A stretch of 46,045 nt of DNA from Actinomycetota bacterium (lineage in GTDB: Bacteria > Margulisbacteria > Marinamargulisbacteria > GCA-2716485 > GCA-002719695), in NCBI GenBank assembly GCA_002697535.1, contig NZWE01000021.1, positions 1 through 46,045 on the forward strand, read 5' to 3'. The first letter of the stretch is position 1; each line of letters starts with the position of its first letter. The notes beneath the pieces are model-generated. The model ran no database searches and was not told where the DNA came from. It saw nothing but the letters and a program-made list of their open reading frames with translations. Both the position numbers and the translations under genes were made by a program. Of the stretch, positions 6,118-15,182 are shown in pieces.

Positions 6118-7805
6118 TAGCGGAAAAGCGCTGGAAATTACACGCTCAAAATCAAGAAGTTGCTGATAAGTTAGCTACAACGTTAAACATATCTCCCGTT
6201 ATTGCGCAGTTGTTATTAAATAGAAATATTACAACGCTTAATCAAGCCATTGATTTTTTAGCGGAATCACCAAAAGAAACTCAGTTTCAAATAGAAAAAT
6301 TAGAGTCATTATATGCAATGATAAAAGCATGTATTGATGATAATAAGCCTATTTTTGTCTATGGAGATTATGATGTTGATGGTATGACATCGACGGCTAT
6401 GATGGTGAAATGCTTAACATCCTTAGGGGGCATTGTGCGGTATAAATTACCCCATCGATTTAAAGATGGTTATGGATTAAATAAAGGGATCGTGAACTTA
6501 GTTAAAGAAGAGGGTTGCGGTTTATTTATGACATTGGATTGTGGGATCACAAATGTAGAAGAAATTGCGTTAATTAAACAAGAAACTGATGTTAATGTCA
6601 TTATTATTGATCATCACCAAATACCGAATCCAGCTCCAAATGCTGATATTACGTTAAATTCAAAAGACCCTGAGACGCCATTAGCCTTACAGGATTTATG
6701 CACAGCCGGTCTTGTGTATAAATTGGTTTCTTATATACAAACAAAAGATTCTCGAATTGATATTCAATATTACTTATTATTAGCTGCCATTGGAACGGTA
6801 GCGGATGTGGTGAGTTTGCAAGGTGAAAACAGGCGCATAGTGAAAGCTGGGTTAAAGTTATTATATAAGGTAAAAAATATGGGATTATTAGCTCTATTAA
6901 AAGAAGCTAACTGGGATAAAAAAGGGTTGTCAGTATATGATGTAGGATTTGTAATAGGGCCTCGATTAAATGCATCAGGGCGATTATCGTCAGCAAACTA
7001 TGGGGTGGAGTTATTATTAACCCAAGATAAAGATCGTGCTAAAGAAATTGCCAACTACTTAGAACGAATTAATTATCAAAGACGAGAATTAGATAGAAAT
7101 GTGGTAGCAGAATCAATGGATTTAGTGAACGGGTCTAGTGATTATCAGCAGCAATCCGTATTAGTCTTAGGAAAACAGGATTGGCATGCTGGGGTTATTG
7201 GAATTGCTGCATCAAAGTTAGTTTCTGAATATTCAAAGCCAGTAGTGATTGTTGGGATTGATGATACGATAGCACGAGGATCAGCACGATCGATGGGGGA
7301 GGTTAATATATATCAGCTCTTAAAAGAATGTTCACATTTGTTTACCTCATTTGGAGGTCATAAATTAGCAGCAGGATTTAGTTTAAAACCTGAGAATTTT
7401 GGGAAATTTAAAGAAACATTAGAAAATATTGTAAAAACAACAATTACAAAAGATGTTTTGGTGGACAGTATGAGCTTAGATATGAAATTAGAAACAAGGG
7501 ATATATCATTTGATTTAATTGATACGCTAGATAGTTTGGGACCTTTTGGTCATGGAAACCCAAATCCTATTTTTTATTCGGATCAATTTAGAGTGATTGA
7601 TTCTAAATTAGTAGGAAATGGAAAACATTTAAAAGTAACCTTACAAGATACACAAACAAAACAGTGTTTTGATGGGATAGGCTTTAATTTGGGAAATAAA
7701 CTATCAGTAGTATATAACAAAACAAATCATATAGCCTATTCAATAGAGCGAAATGAATGGAATAATCAAGAAAAAATACAAATTAATATAAAAGATATTA
7801 AATGA
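6114..7805 (+). CDS. recJ: Single-stranded-DNA-specific 5'-3' exonuclease RecJ
   Basis: Degrades single-stranded DNA 5' to 3' in recombination and mismatch repair. 563 aa, close to the usual RecJ length. DHH-family motifs are in order: YGDYDVDGMTS (motif I, about residues 80-90), TLDCGITN, IIDHHQIP (the DHH motif proper), and GTVADVV. These are followed by the DHHA1 part (VIGPRLNASGRL, WHAGVIGIAASKL, GSARS, SFGGHKLAAGFSL) and the C-terminal OB-like domain (LGPFGHGNPNPIF). Metal-binding Asp and His residues are all present. It is translationally coupled to accB and to the following rel gene through 4-nt overlaps. Confidence 0.96.
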   Translation: MIAEKRWKLHAQNQEVADKLATTLNISPVIAQLLLNRNITTLNQAIDFLAESPKETQFQIEKLESLYAMIKACIDDNKPIFVYGDYDVDGMTSTAMMVKCLTSLGGIVRYKLPHRFKDGYGLNKGIVNLVKEEGCGLFMTLDCGITNVEEIALIKQETDVNVIIIDHHQIPNPAPNADITLNSKDPETPLALQDLCTAGLVYKLVSYIQTKDSRIDIQYYLLLAAIGTVADVVSLQGENRRIVKAGLKLLYKVKNMGLLALLKEANWDKKGLSVYDVGFVIGPRLNASGRLSSANYGVELLLTQDKDRAKEIANYLERINYQRRELDRNVVAESMDLVNGSSDYQQQSVLVLGKQDWHAGVIGIAASKLVSEYSKPVVIVGIDDTIARGSARSMGEVNIYQLLKECSHLFTSFGGHKLAAGFSLKPENFGKFKETLENIVKTTITKDVLVDSMSLDMKLETRDISFDLIDTLDSLGPFGHGNPNPIFYSDQFRVIDSKLVGNGKHLKVTLQDTQTKQCFDGIGFNLGNKLSVVYNKTNHIAYSIERNEWNNQEKIQINIKDIK

Positions 7806-9976
7806 CTAACAAGCATGGATTTGAGGAAGTATTAAATAAGGCTAACCTATATTTAGATGAGGATGCATTGGGGGTATTAAAACAAGCCTATGAATTTGCA
7901 GATAAAGCACATGAAGGACAGCGAAGGCAATCAAAAAAACCTTATATAACGCACCCTATTGCGGTAGCTTCAATTTTATGTGAATTAGAACAAGAACTAG
8001 ATACGATTATAGCGGGGATTTTACATGATACTGTAGAAGATACAGATGTTACTAGCAAACAAATAGAAGAAACATTTGGTGAAAAAGTAAGCGTTTTAGT
8101 TGATGGGGTAACAAAATTAAATAAATTGAAATTCCATTCTCAACAAGAAGCACAGGCAGAGAATTATCGTCGAATGTTTTTAGCAATGGCAGAAGATTAT
8201 CGTGTCATTATTATTAAATTAGCGGATCGATTACATAACATGAAAACATTACAATTTTTAGTTCCGGAAAAACAAAAACGAATTGCAAAAGAAACGCTAG
8301 AAATTTATGGGCCACTAGCACATCGGTTAGGAATTTATAATATAAAATGGCAGTTAGAAGATATGGCATTTCGGTATATCTATCCAGAAAAATACACAGA
8401 AGTAAAAGAACTCGTTGAGCAAACACGAGAAGAAAGAGAAACGTTTGTTGAAAATATCATTTTAAAGATTCATGATCAGTTAGATAAAGAAAAAATTTCA
8501 TCTAGCATTAAAGGGCGTCCCAAGCATTTATATAGTATTTATCAAAAATTAGACAAAAAAAATACAACAATACATCAACTGTATGATTTAACAGGAATCC
8601 GAGTCATTGTTGAAAAAGTAGAACATTGTTATGGAGCTTTAGGCATTATACATTCCCATTTTAAGCCTATTTCAGAACGATTTAAAGATTATATAGCTAT
8701 TAGTAAACCGAATGGGTATCAGTCGTTACATACAACGGTTTTAACTGATGATGGAAAGAGTGTAGAAATCCAAATACGAACAAAAGAAATGCATCAAATT
8801 GCTGAATTTGGGTTTGCAGCACATTGGCAATATAAGCAAACGGATAGAAAAAAACAATTAGAAACCAAATTAAAGTGGTTAAACAATATCTTAGAGCATC
8901 AAGATGAAAATTTAGCACCAAACGATTATTTACAAACTTTAAAAATGGATTTATTTGTTAATGAAGTATTTGCATTTACCCCAAAAGGAGATTTAAAAGT
9001 ATTATCGCGTGGATCAACTGCGCTAGATTTTGCTTATAGTATTCATACAGAGGTGGGACATACCTGTAAAAGTGCCATTGTAAATGGCAAGATTGTTCAA
9101 CTAGGTTATGAATTAAATAATGGAGATCGTGTAGAAATAATTACATCTAAGCAATCACGCCCTACTGTAGATTGGTTACGTCTCGTTAATTCACGGCATT
9201 CTCGTTATAAAATTAAACAATTTTTAAATTCACAAAATAAAGAAGATTCATTAGAAGCGGGAAAAAATAGATTAAAAAGAGCCTTTGTTTCAGAAGGATT
9301 AATATTTGAAACATGCCTCAACGAGATTAATCAAAATGAATTTTTAGATCGGTTTAATGTATCAAAAGTAGAGGATTTATATGTATATGTAGCACAAGGA
9401 GATTTATCACCAAGAGAGGTATTGCGATATATCAGTAAAAAGTTAAAAAAAGATACAGAACCAAATTTATCAATTAAAGATCCACCTAAAAAAACAAAAA
9501 AGATGTCGGGGGGCATTTATGTGATGGGAGAAAAAAATGTTAAGTTTACCTTAGCAAAGTGTTGTATGCCAATTCCTGGGGATGACATTATGGGAATTGT
9601 TGTTATTGGAAAAGGGGTATCAATACATAGACAAGATTGTTTAAATATTGCTTCTATAAAAACCGATAGCCCAGAAAGGTTACTGGATGTCCAATGGGAT
9701 ATTGATCGATCAAAGCCTGCAAATTATACCTGTACATTACGGATAGAGGGCTACGATAGAGAAGGCTTATTGCAAGATTTGTTAAGTATTATTTATGAGT
9801 CTAAAGTAAATTTAAGAGAAGTAAGAACCAAAGTAAATGCTGATAATACGCGTATGTTTGCATCCATTACCATAGACATAAGTGATATTAAGCAATTTTA
9901 TGATATTAAACGAAATTTAAATGCGATTGAAGATGTCTATTCTGTGTCACGTGTTAGTTTAGGATTAGAAAAATGA
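7802..9976 (+). CDS. rel: Bifunctional (p)ppGpp synthetase/hydrolase, Rel/SpoT type
   Basis: Makes and destroys the alarmone (p)ppGpp in the stringent response. 724 aa with the full architecture: HD hydrolase domain (YITHPIAVA, intact GILHDTVEDTD, KLADRLHNMKTL; about 45-200); synthetase domain (GRPKHLYSIYQKL, DLTGIRVIV, RFKDYIA, KPNGYQSLHTT, EIQIRT; about 235-345); TGS domain (VFAFTPKGDLKVL...DFAYSIHTEVG; about 390-450); zinc-finger-like CCMPIPGD segment; and a C-terminal ACT domain (about 645-724). The RFKD motif rather than the EFDD form of E. coli RelA, plus the intact HD box, indicates a bifunctional enzyme. It lies between recJ and rdgB with ATGA overlaps on both sides. Confidence 0.96.
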   Translation: MTNKHGFEEVLNKANLYLDEDALGVLKQAYEFADKAHEGQRRQSKKPYITHPIAVASILCELEQELDTIIAGILHDTVEDTDVTSKQIEETFGEKVSVLVDGVTKLNKLKFHSQQEAQAENYRRMFLAMAEDYRVIIIKLADRLHNMKTLQFLVPEKQKRIAKETLEIYGPLAHRLGIYNIKWQLEDMAFRYIYPEKYTEVKELVEQTREERETFVENIILKIHDQLDKEKISSSIKGRPKHLYSIYQKLDKKNTTIHQLYDLTGIRVIVEKVEHCYGALGIIHSHFKPISERFKDYIAISKPNGYQSLHTTVLTDDGKSVEIQIRTKEMHQIAEFGFAAHWQYKQTDRKKQLETKLKWLNNILEHQDENLAPNDYLQTLKMDLFVNEVFAFTPKGDLKVLSRGSTALDFAYSIHTEVGHTCKSAIVNGKIVQLGYELNNGDRVEIITSKQSRPTVDWLRLVNSRHSRYKIKQFLNSQNKEDSLEAGKNRLKRAFVSEGLIFETCLNEINQNEFLDRFNVSKVEDLYVYVAQGDLSPREVLRYISKKLKKDTEPNLSIKDPPKKTKKMSGGIYVMGEKNVKFTLAKCCMPIPGDDIMGIVVIGKGVSIHRQDCLNIASIKTDSPERLLDVQWDIDRSKPANYTCTLRIEGYDREGLLQDLLSIIYESKVNLREVRTKVNADNTRMFASITIDISDIKQFYDIKRNLNAIEDVYSVSRVSLGLEK

Positions 9977-10575
9977 AGTGTATTATTTTTACCAACAACA
10001 GTAAAAAGTGTGATGAATTGCAAGCTATTTTAGTAGATCAATCGATACATGTGATGCGCTATAAAGAGGTAGTAGGTCATGAGATTGATGTAGTAGAGGA
10101 TGGCGTAACATTTGAAGAAAATGCCTTAAAAAAGGTAAGAGCATTAAGCCATTTAAAGGATGACATTAAATTGGCAGATGATTCAGGAATAGAAGTGGAT
10201 TGTTTGGATGGAAACCCTGGGATTTATTCAGCTCGCTATGGAGGTGAAGACTTAACAGATCAAGAGCGATGTGGATATTTACTTAATCAAATTAAAGATA
10301 AAAGCAATCGTAAGGCACAATTTCGTTGTGTCATTGCAATGATATTTCCAGATGGGACAGAGCAGGTAACAGAAGGGGTTGTAAAAGGTACGCTAACACA
10401 GGATATAAGAGGTAATAGTGGTTTTGGATATGATCCACTATTTATTCCAGATGGGTATGATCAAACATTTGCAGAGTTAGGACCTGAGATAAAATATCAA
10501 ATTAGTCATCGTGGGCAAGCCTTAGCCAAGGCAAGTCATCATATAAAGACATTTTGTAGCACATTAAATCATTAG
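9973..10575 (+). CDS. rdgB: Non-canonical purine NTP pyrophosphatase (RdgB/HAM1)
   Basis: Hydrolyses ITP, dITP and XTP to the monophosphates, keeping deaminated purines out of nucleic acids. 200 aa, normal length. Family motifs: N-terminal IIFTNNSKKCDEL (the usual NxGK is NSKK here), FEENALKK, LADDSGIEVDCLDGNPGIYSARYGG, GNSGFGYDPLFIPDG and the C-terminal SHRGQALAK. The catalytic Asp pair in ADDSG is present. It is the last gene of the accB operon, starting within the rel stop codon (ATGA). Confidence 0.95.
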   Translation: MKCIIFTNNSKKCDELQAILVDQSIHVMRYKEVVGHEIDVVEDGVTFEENALKKVRALSHLKDDIKLADDSGIEVDCLDGNPGIYSARYGGEDLTDQERCGYLLNQIKDKSNRKAQFRCVIAMIFPDGTEQVTEGVVKGTLTQDIRGNSGFGYDPLFIPDGYDQTFAELGPEIKYQISHRGQALAKASHHIKTFCSTLNH

Positions 10576-10603
10576 CTCTAAAATAACTTTAGTTTAGATT
10601 CTC

Positions 10604-10632
10604 TTGCAGTATCCAAGGATAAAAGCTAGAAT
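10604..10632 (+). promoter_or_regulatory. tRNA-Pro promoter
   Basis: -35 TTGCAG (10604-10609), 17-nt spacer, -10 TAGAAT (10627-10632). Transcription would start about 9 nt before the mature 5' end of the tRNA. Confidence 0.65.
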
Positions 10633-10647
10633 GCTAATTCATATTTT

Positions 10648-10725
10648 CGGGGTGTAGCGCAGCCTGGTTAGCGCACCAGTTTTGGGAACTGGGGGTCGTT
10701 GGTTCAAATCCAATCACCCCGACCA
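10648..10725 (+). tRNA. tRNA-Pro, anticodon UGG
   Basis: Complete cloverleaf of 78 nt. The acceptor stem CGGGGTG (10648-10654) pairs with CACCCCG (10715-10721), followed by discriminator A and an encoded CCA (10723-10725). The anticodon stem CCAGT/ACTGG encloses the loop TTTGGGA with anticodon TGG at 10683-10685. The T-loop GTTCAAATC is canonical. No terminator follows; the MenH-like gene begins 26 nt after the CCA. Confidence 0.97.
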
Positions 10726-10751
10726 CCTATCATCAATAATCATTAAAACTC

Positions 10752-11501
10752 ATGGTTCCTAGAAGGCCCTTATTATTATATTTGCACGGATTTTTAGGCC
10801 ATCCTAATGAACTAGGCTTTCTAAGAGACAATCATAGCTTATATGACGTTTTAGAAGTGCCTTGGGTAAACTTACTTCATGATAATAAGGATGGATCATT
10901 AGTTGATGTAGCGATAGCCATCAACGCGTATCTAGATCAACAAGAAATTCAGGAAGCATATTTGTATGGATATTCGATGGGGGGACGATTGGCTATGCAG
11001 TTAGTAAGTTTATATCCACATAAATGGAAAGGGTTAATATTAGAATCAGCTCATGTAGGGTTTAAAAGTGGCGTCCAAAGGCGAGAGGAACAATTAAAAT
11101 GGGAAAAAAAGTTTACCAAGTTAACAGCTGGTAATGTAAAAGAGTTTTTAAAGGAATGGTATAGCCAGCCGTTATTTAAAAATAGTAAAACGTTAATGAG
11201 TAACGAGGCTTTAAAACAGAAAGAATCGTATGATATGGATTTGATTCGAAAGTGGGGAAGACAGTTACAAACAGCCAATCAAGTTTATTTTGTTCCTACT
11301 TTAATCCGCTATAAAAGGCCTATTCTATATCTTGCCGGAGAGGATGATATAAAATATAGCAAGTTAGGACAAATGATTGAGCAACAAGTAAAGACAGCTA
11401 AAACCGTGATTATCAAAGAGGCCGATCATAATGTGCATGTATGTAAGCCAGATAAGCTAAAAAAAGAAATGGATCGATTTATAGAGGAAGAAAGTAGTTA
11501 A
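10752..11501 (+). CDS. MenH-like alpha/beta hydrolase (SHCHC synthase type)
   Basis: 249 aa alpha/beta-hydrolase. The oxyanion region is LHGFLGHPNE (11-20), the nucleophile elbow YGYSMGGRLA (Ser75), the acid Asp in LAGEDDIKY (about 198-199), and the base His226 in ADHNVH. The cap segment with FLKEWYSQPLF and the ESAHVG after the nucleophile match MenH, which eliminates pyruvate from SEPHCHC in menaquinone synthesis. No other men gene is in the window, so the substrate is unproven and a related hydrolase is possible. The ATG has no Shine-Dalgarno and lies 26 nt past the tRNA-Pro CCA, so it is probably made from the tRNA transcript. Its stop overlaps the convergent gene by 4 nt. Confidence 0.82.
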   Translation: MVPRRPLLLYLHGFLGHPNELGFLRDNHSLYDVLEVPWVNLLHDNKDGSLVDVAIAINAYLDQQEIQEAYLYGYSMGGRLAMQLVSLYPHKWKGLILESAHVGFKSGVQRREEQLKWEKKFTKLTAGNVKEFLKEWYSQPLFKNSKTLMSNEALKQKESYDMDLIRKWGRQLQTANQVYFVPTLIRYKRPILYLAGEDDIKYSKLGQMIEQQVKTAKTVIIKEADHNVHVCKPDKLKKEMDRFIEEESS

Positions 11502-12244
11502 GAAATTTTATCTAGTAATATTTTTGCGTCAGCTTTATCTCGCTCAACCTGATCTTTAAAGTATTTAGGGTTATAAGGCATGTTTAGAAATTCACGTAAA
11601 AAAGAACGTGCCTTAGATTTTTTCTTCAGTTTAACTAAAACTCTAGCTTTTTCTAAGAGATACATAGATTCCGTCGGATCCATTGATAAGGCAATATCAA
11701 TATGTTTAAGGGATTTTTTCGGATCTCCTATAGATATAACTTTGGGAGCCTTGCGGTATAATCGAGATAAAACAAAATGTGCACGATGATAATTAGGATC
11801 TAATTCTAGAATAATTTTCATGGTTTCTTGGATAGGTTTAATAGAACTAAGTGATTGCAAAATACCCTTTAATTCAGCTTCTCTACCAAGAGAGATTGCA
11901 TACCAATAATGACCGTCCGTTTTTTTTGGGTACAATTCAATAGCTTGTTTTCCAAGCGTTACTCCTTTAGCAAGAATAGCCAGTTTTTCTTTTTTGGAAG
12001 CCACTAAATAATCAGGGGTACGTGATGCCGATCGAGCATAACGCCATAATAGTTCATAATCATGACGCTTATTTTGAATATAGTCTTTTGATGAATCAAT
12101 AAGTACTAAAGATTCTTTGATATGATTATCTTGATCACGAGTATCATAGAGTGTGTCAATTTTAGCTAATTGATCATGAATGGTGGTACCTAAGATAAAG
12201 ACAGGAAACAGTAATAAGAATAATAAAGTAATGTATCGCGTCAT
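11498..12244 (-). CDS. Exported TPR-repeat protein
   Basis: 248 aa. A signal peptide (MTRYITLLFLLLFPVFILG) is followed by helical repeats of TPR type: ILAKGVTLGKQAIELYPKKTDGHYWYAISLG, PIQETMKIILELDPNYHRAHFVLSRLY and SLKHIDIALSMDPTESMYLLEKARVL. The layout resembles the TatT/RMD-like group of periplasmic TPR proteins (known in part as TRAP-transporter accessory proteins), but no transporter is nearby. Its ATG overlaps the stop of the acyl-CoA ligase gene by 4 nt, so it is the last gene of the lipase-barrel-ligase operon and may act as a periplasmic scaffold for it (inference). Function otherwise unknown. Confidence 0.78.
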   Translation of the reverse strand: MTRYITLLFLLLFPVFILGTTIHDQLAKIDTLYDTRDQDNHIKESLVLIDSSKDYIQNKRHDYELLWRYARSASRTPDYLVASKKEKLAILAKGVTLGKQAIELYPKKTDGHYWYAISLGREAELKGILQSLSSIKPIQETMKIILELDPNYHRAHFVLSRLYRKAPKVISIGDPKKSLKHIDIALSMDPTESMYLLEKARVLVKLKKKSKARSFLREFLNMPYNPKYFKDQVERDKADAKILLDKIS

Positions 12245-13968
12245 GATGCAACTTGATTCGTATTATTCATTTCACTTTCCATGGTATCTTTCATTTTTTC
12301 AGCAAAACTTTCAGGGGCTTCTCGTAACGCACGATGTAAGATTTTACCAACATTAGTTTTCGGTAACTCATCACGAAATTCGATATATTTAGGTTGTTTA
12401 TAGTCGGTTAAATTTGCTTTGCAATGTTCTTTAATCATATCTTCAGTTAAAGAATCATCTGATTTAACAACAAATAATTTAACACGTTCACCTGATTTTT
12501 CATCTGAAACACCAATGGCAGCGCATTCACTAACACCATCTAAACTAACCATAACATCTTCAATTTCATTAGGATAAACATTAAAGCCAGATACTAAAAT
12601 CATATCTTTTTCACGACTGACAATACGGCAGAACCCACCTTCATCCATCGTGGCAATATCCCCGGTTTTTAACCAACCATCCGTTGTAAAAACGTTTTTA
12701 GTTTCATCTTCTTGATTCCAATATCCTTGCATAACCTGAGGTCCTTTAACACATAATTCACCTTCTTCGTTAATAGCACATTCAGAATTATCATGGCGTC
12801 GTATGGATACCTCTGTAGACGGTAATGGAAGCCCAATCGCTCCATTAAACTCTTTGATATCTAGTGGATTAACACAAACAGCAGGCGATGTTTCAGTAAG
12901 ACCATACGCTTCAGCTAATGTACAACCTGTTCGTTCTTTCCATCGGTTTGCTACTGCTTCTTGAACAGCCATACCACCACCCAGACTTAAAGTAAGATTA
13001 GAAAAATCAATAGATGAAAAATCGGGATGATTCATCAACGCATTAAATAAGGTATTAACCCCCGTAATGGCAGTAAAAGGAGTCGATTTAAGTGTTTTAA
13101 TAAATAAAGGAATATCACGAGGATTAGTAATCAGTAAATTACAGCCACCCACTCTCATAAACACCAAGCAATTCGCTGTTAATGAAAAAATATGATACAA
13201 AGGTAAGGCTGTAACAACGGTTTCACATCCTTCTTTTAAATCTACCCAAGCATAAGCTTGTTGCATATTAGATAGCATATTAGCATGCGTTAAAATAGCT
13301 CCTTTGGAAACACCGGTAGTACCACCAGTATATTGTAAAAAAGCGATATCATTATGAGTCAGAGGAATAGGATGAAACTGATTAAAAGAATTATCCTGGA
13401 TAACTTTACGAAATGATAGGGTGTTGATCAATGAATGAGGAGGAACCATCTTTTTAATCTTACGAACAACAAAATTAACAAGATTACGTTTTAAAAAGCC
13501 AAAACAATCACCAATTTCTGTTGTAATAACATGTTCAATAGGTGTTTTTGATAAACACTGATCAAGTACATGAGCAAAATTTTCTAAAATAACAATGGCT
13601 TTAGCACCTGAATCATTTAATTGATGTTCTAATTCACGAGGAGTATATAAAGGATTTACGTTAACAATAGTAACACCCGCCCTCATCGCACCAAATAAGG
13701 TAATAGGATACTGTAATAAATTAGGCATCATAATAGCAAGACGGTCACCTTTTGATAAATTAAGCTCATTTTGAATGTAACTAGCAAAATTCTTAGACAA
13801 CCTATCAAGTTCTTGATAGGTTAAGGCAACCCCCATGCTGTTATAGGCTGGTTTCTCAGCATATGTTCCACACGATTGCTCAAATAAATCAATAATAGAA
13901 TTAAAATCGTTAATACTAATAGATTCTGGCACGCCAGAGGGATAATTCTTAAGCCATATTTTATCCAT
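12241..13968 (-). CDS. fadD: Long-chain fatty-acid-CoA ligase
   Basis: Activates fatty acids with ATP and CoA. 575 aa, close to FadD (about 560). ANL-superfamily motifs: P-loop YTGGTTGVSKGA (about 213-224), AEAYGLTETSP, GWLKTGDIA, SREKDMILVSGFNVYPNEIEDV and the C-terminal PKTNVGKILHRALRE containing the catalytic Lys. The FNVYPNEIE form is that of long-chain acyl-CoA ligases. It follows a predicted outer-membrane barrel gene (14 nt gap) and overlaps the TPR gene by 4 nt. With the lipase-like lipoprotein upstream, this points to use of exogenous lipid. No beta-oxidation gene is in the window. Confidence 0.92.
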   Translation of the reverse strand: MDKIWLKNYPSGVPESISINDFNSIIDLFEQSCGTYAEKPAYNSMGVALTYQELDRLSKNFASYIQNELNLSKGDRLAIMMPNLLQYPITLFGAMRAGVTIVNVNPLYTPRELEHQLNDSGAKAIVILENFAHVLDQCLSKTPIEHVITTEIGDCFGFLKRNLVNFVVRKIKKMVPPHSLINTLSFRKVIQDNSFNQFHPIPLTHNDIAFLQYTGGTTGVSKGAILTHANMLSNMQQAYAWVDLKEGCETVVTALPLYHIFSLTANCLVFMRVGGCNLLITNPRDIPLFIKTLKSTPFTAITGVNTLFNALMNHPDFSSIDFSNLTLSLGGGMAVQEAVANRWKERTGCTLAEAYGLTETSPAVCVNPLDIKEFNGAIGLPLPSTEVSIRRHDNSECAINEEGELCVKGPQVMQGYWNQEDETKNVFTTDGWLKTGDIATMDEGGFCRIVSREKDMILVSGFNVYPNEIEDVMVSLDGVSECAAIGVSDEKSGERVKLFVVKSDDSLTEDMIKEHCKANLTDYKQPKYIEFRDELPKTNVGKILHRALREAPESFAEKMKDTMESEMNNTNQVAS

Positions 13969-13982
13969 ATTTTTACCCTTTT

Positions 13983-15170
13983 TTAGTACTCATCATTGTT
14001 TGCAGCTGCCCCTGAAACAAAGGGGTTTTTTGCAAATAATGTTACACCAAATAATATCATATTGCCTGGCTGTATTCTACCAGGAAAGTTATAAAACTGA
14101 CCGGTAGTATCATTGGCCAAAATAAAATTACCTCGAACAAATGCTCGAACAAAAATAGCAGGTTGATACACTAATTCTAGATTTGCCATATGAACAAAAC
14201 CGGACGATTTTGGCATAGCGGTCCAATCTGAATAACCTGCAGTCGTATCAGGGTTAGTATTAGAAAAAGCAGAATTACCACCTTTAATATAATCTTTACG
14301 ATGATGTAAAACGGTGTAGGAACTGTTTAATGAGAGATCCTTAATAAAGGAGAATGGTGAATCGGACAAGGATAACGGTAATGATGATAACGAGACTGGT
14401 AAATTAGCTTTTGCCAAAAAGATACTACCCGGTCTAATCTCACAGCTTTTGATATCCAAAAAATCTTGAGTCAGTGTTCCCAGTGCAATAAAGCCTGTGG
14501 TAAATTCTAAAGAGTGATCAAGTAGCTTGATATCTTTAAATAAATAAAAATGGTGTTGAGAATAACCACGTGATGTTTCTAGTTCTTGAACACCGTCAGC
14601 TTGTTTCTTTTCAAGCGAGTCATGACCAACCATTAATTTGCTATCGGTACCTTTATAAGCAATTGAAACAGGACCAGCATCCACTTTGACTCCAACAAAA
14701 ATATCATTCATATTATCGGCAGTTGCTTTGTCAGGAACACGATTATAAATATCATCTATAAAACCATTAATTCTGTCACTTTGTTCAAAATAAGCAAGTG
14801 TATAATCCAATACAGCTTTTTCATAAGACAAATTAGCAAATAATGTGATTTTATCAGTCAGCCCATATGCTAAATCAAGGTGAGTGATTTGTTTTTCCCA
14901 ACTATTTGCTAATTTGGTATCTAAATTTAACGTCTCAATGGACTCCGCGATTTTATTTAATAAATAAATATCACTCATCTTGCCATCTTTTAAGCTAACT
15001 TCAGTCCAAGTTTCACGATCTCCAGATGGATTAGCCCCCAGTGTTTCAATGCTAAAATTATTAACATAAACATCAGCTTTGATGACACCTTTAGGCAGTG
15101 TTTTTGTAGTAGCTAAGGTAGCGACCGTTGTAAAACTGAGACATAAAATAAAAATAAGTAATTGTTTCAT
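13983..15170 (-). CDS. Predicted outer-membrane beta-barrel protein
   Basis: 395 aa. The signal peptide MKQLLIFILCLSFTTVATLA (cleaved near residue 20) is followed by alternating polar/aromatic strands such as ITHLDLAYGLTDKITLFANLSY and ANLELVYQPAIFVRAFVRGNFIL and a last strand NMILFGVTLFA, typical of a monomeric barrel. The LDLAYGLTDKITLFANL segment is reminiscent of the MetA-pathway/phenol-degradation type channels, but I cannot place it firmly. Position between a lipase-like lipoprotein (12 nt upstream) and fadD suggests a fatty-acid channel analogous to FadL; that role is inferred from context, since FadL sequence signatures are not seen. The ATG is preceded by an AGGAGG-like site. Confidence 0.75.
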   Translation of the reverse strand: MKQLLIFILCLSFTTVATLATTKTLPKGVIKADVYVNNFSIETLGANPSGDRETWTEVSLKDGKMSDIYLLNKIAESIETLNLDTKLANSWEKQITHLDLAYGLTDKITLFANLSYEKAVLDYTLAYFEQSDRINGFIDDIYNRVPDKATADNMNDIFVGVKVDAGPVSIAYKGTDSKLMVGHDSLEKKQADGVQELETSRGYSQHHFYLFKDIKLLDHSLEFTTGFIALGTLTQDFLDIKSCEIRPGSIFLAKANLPVSLSSLPLSLSDSPFSFIKDLSLNSSYTVLHHRKDYIKGGNSAFSNTNPDTTAGYSDWTAMPKSSGFVHMANLELVYQPAIFVRAFVRGNFILANDTTGQFYNFPGRIQPGNMILFGVTLFAKNPFVSGAAANNDEY

Positions 15171-15182
15171 GATACCCTCCTT

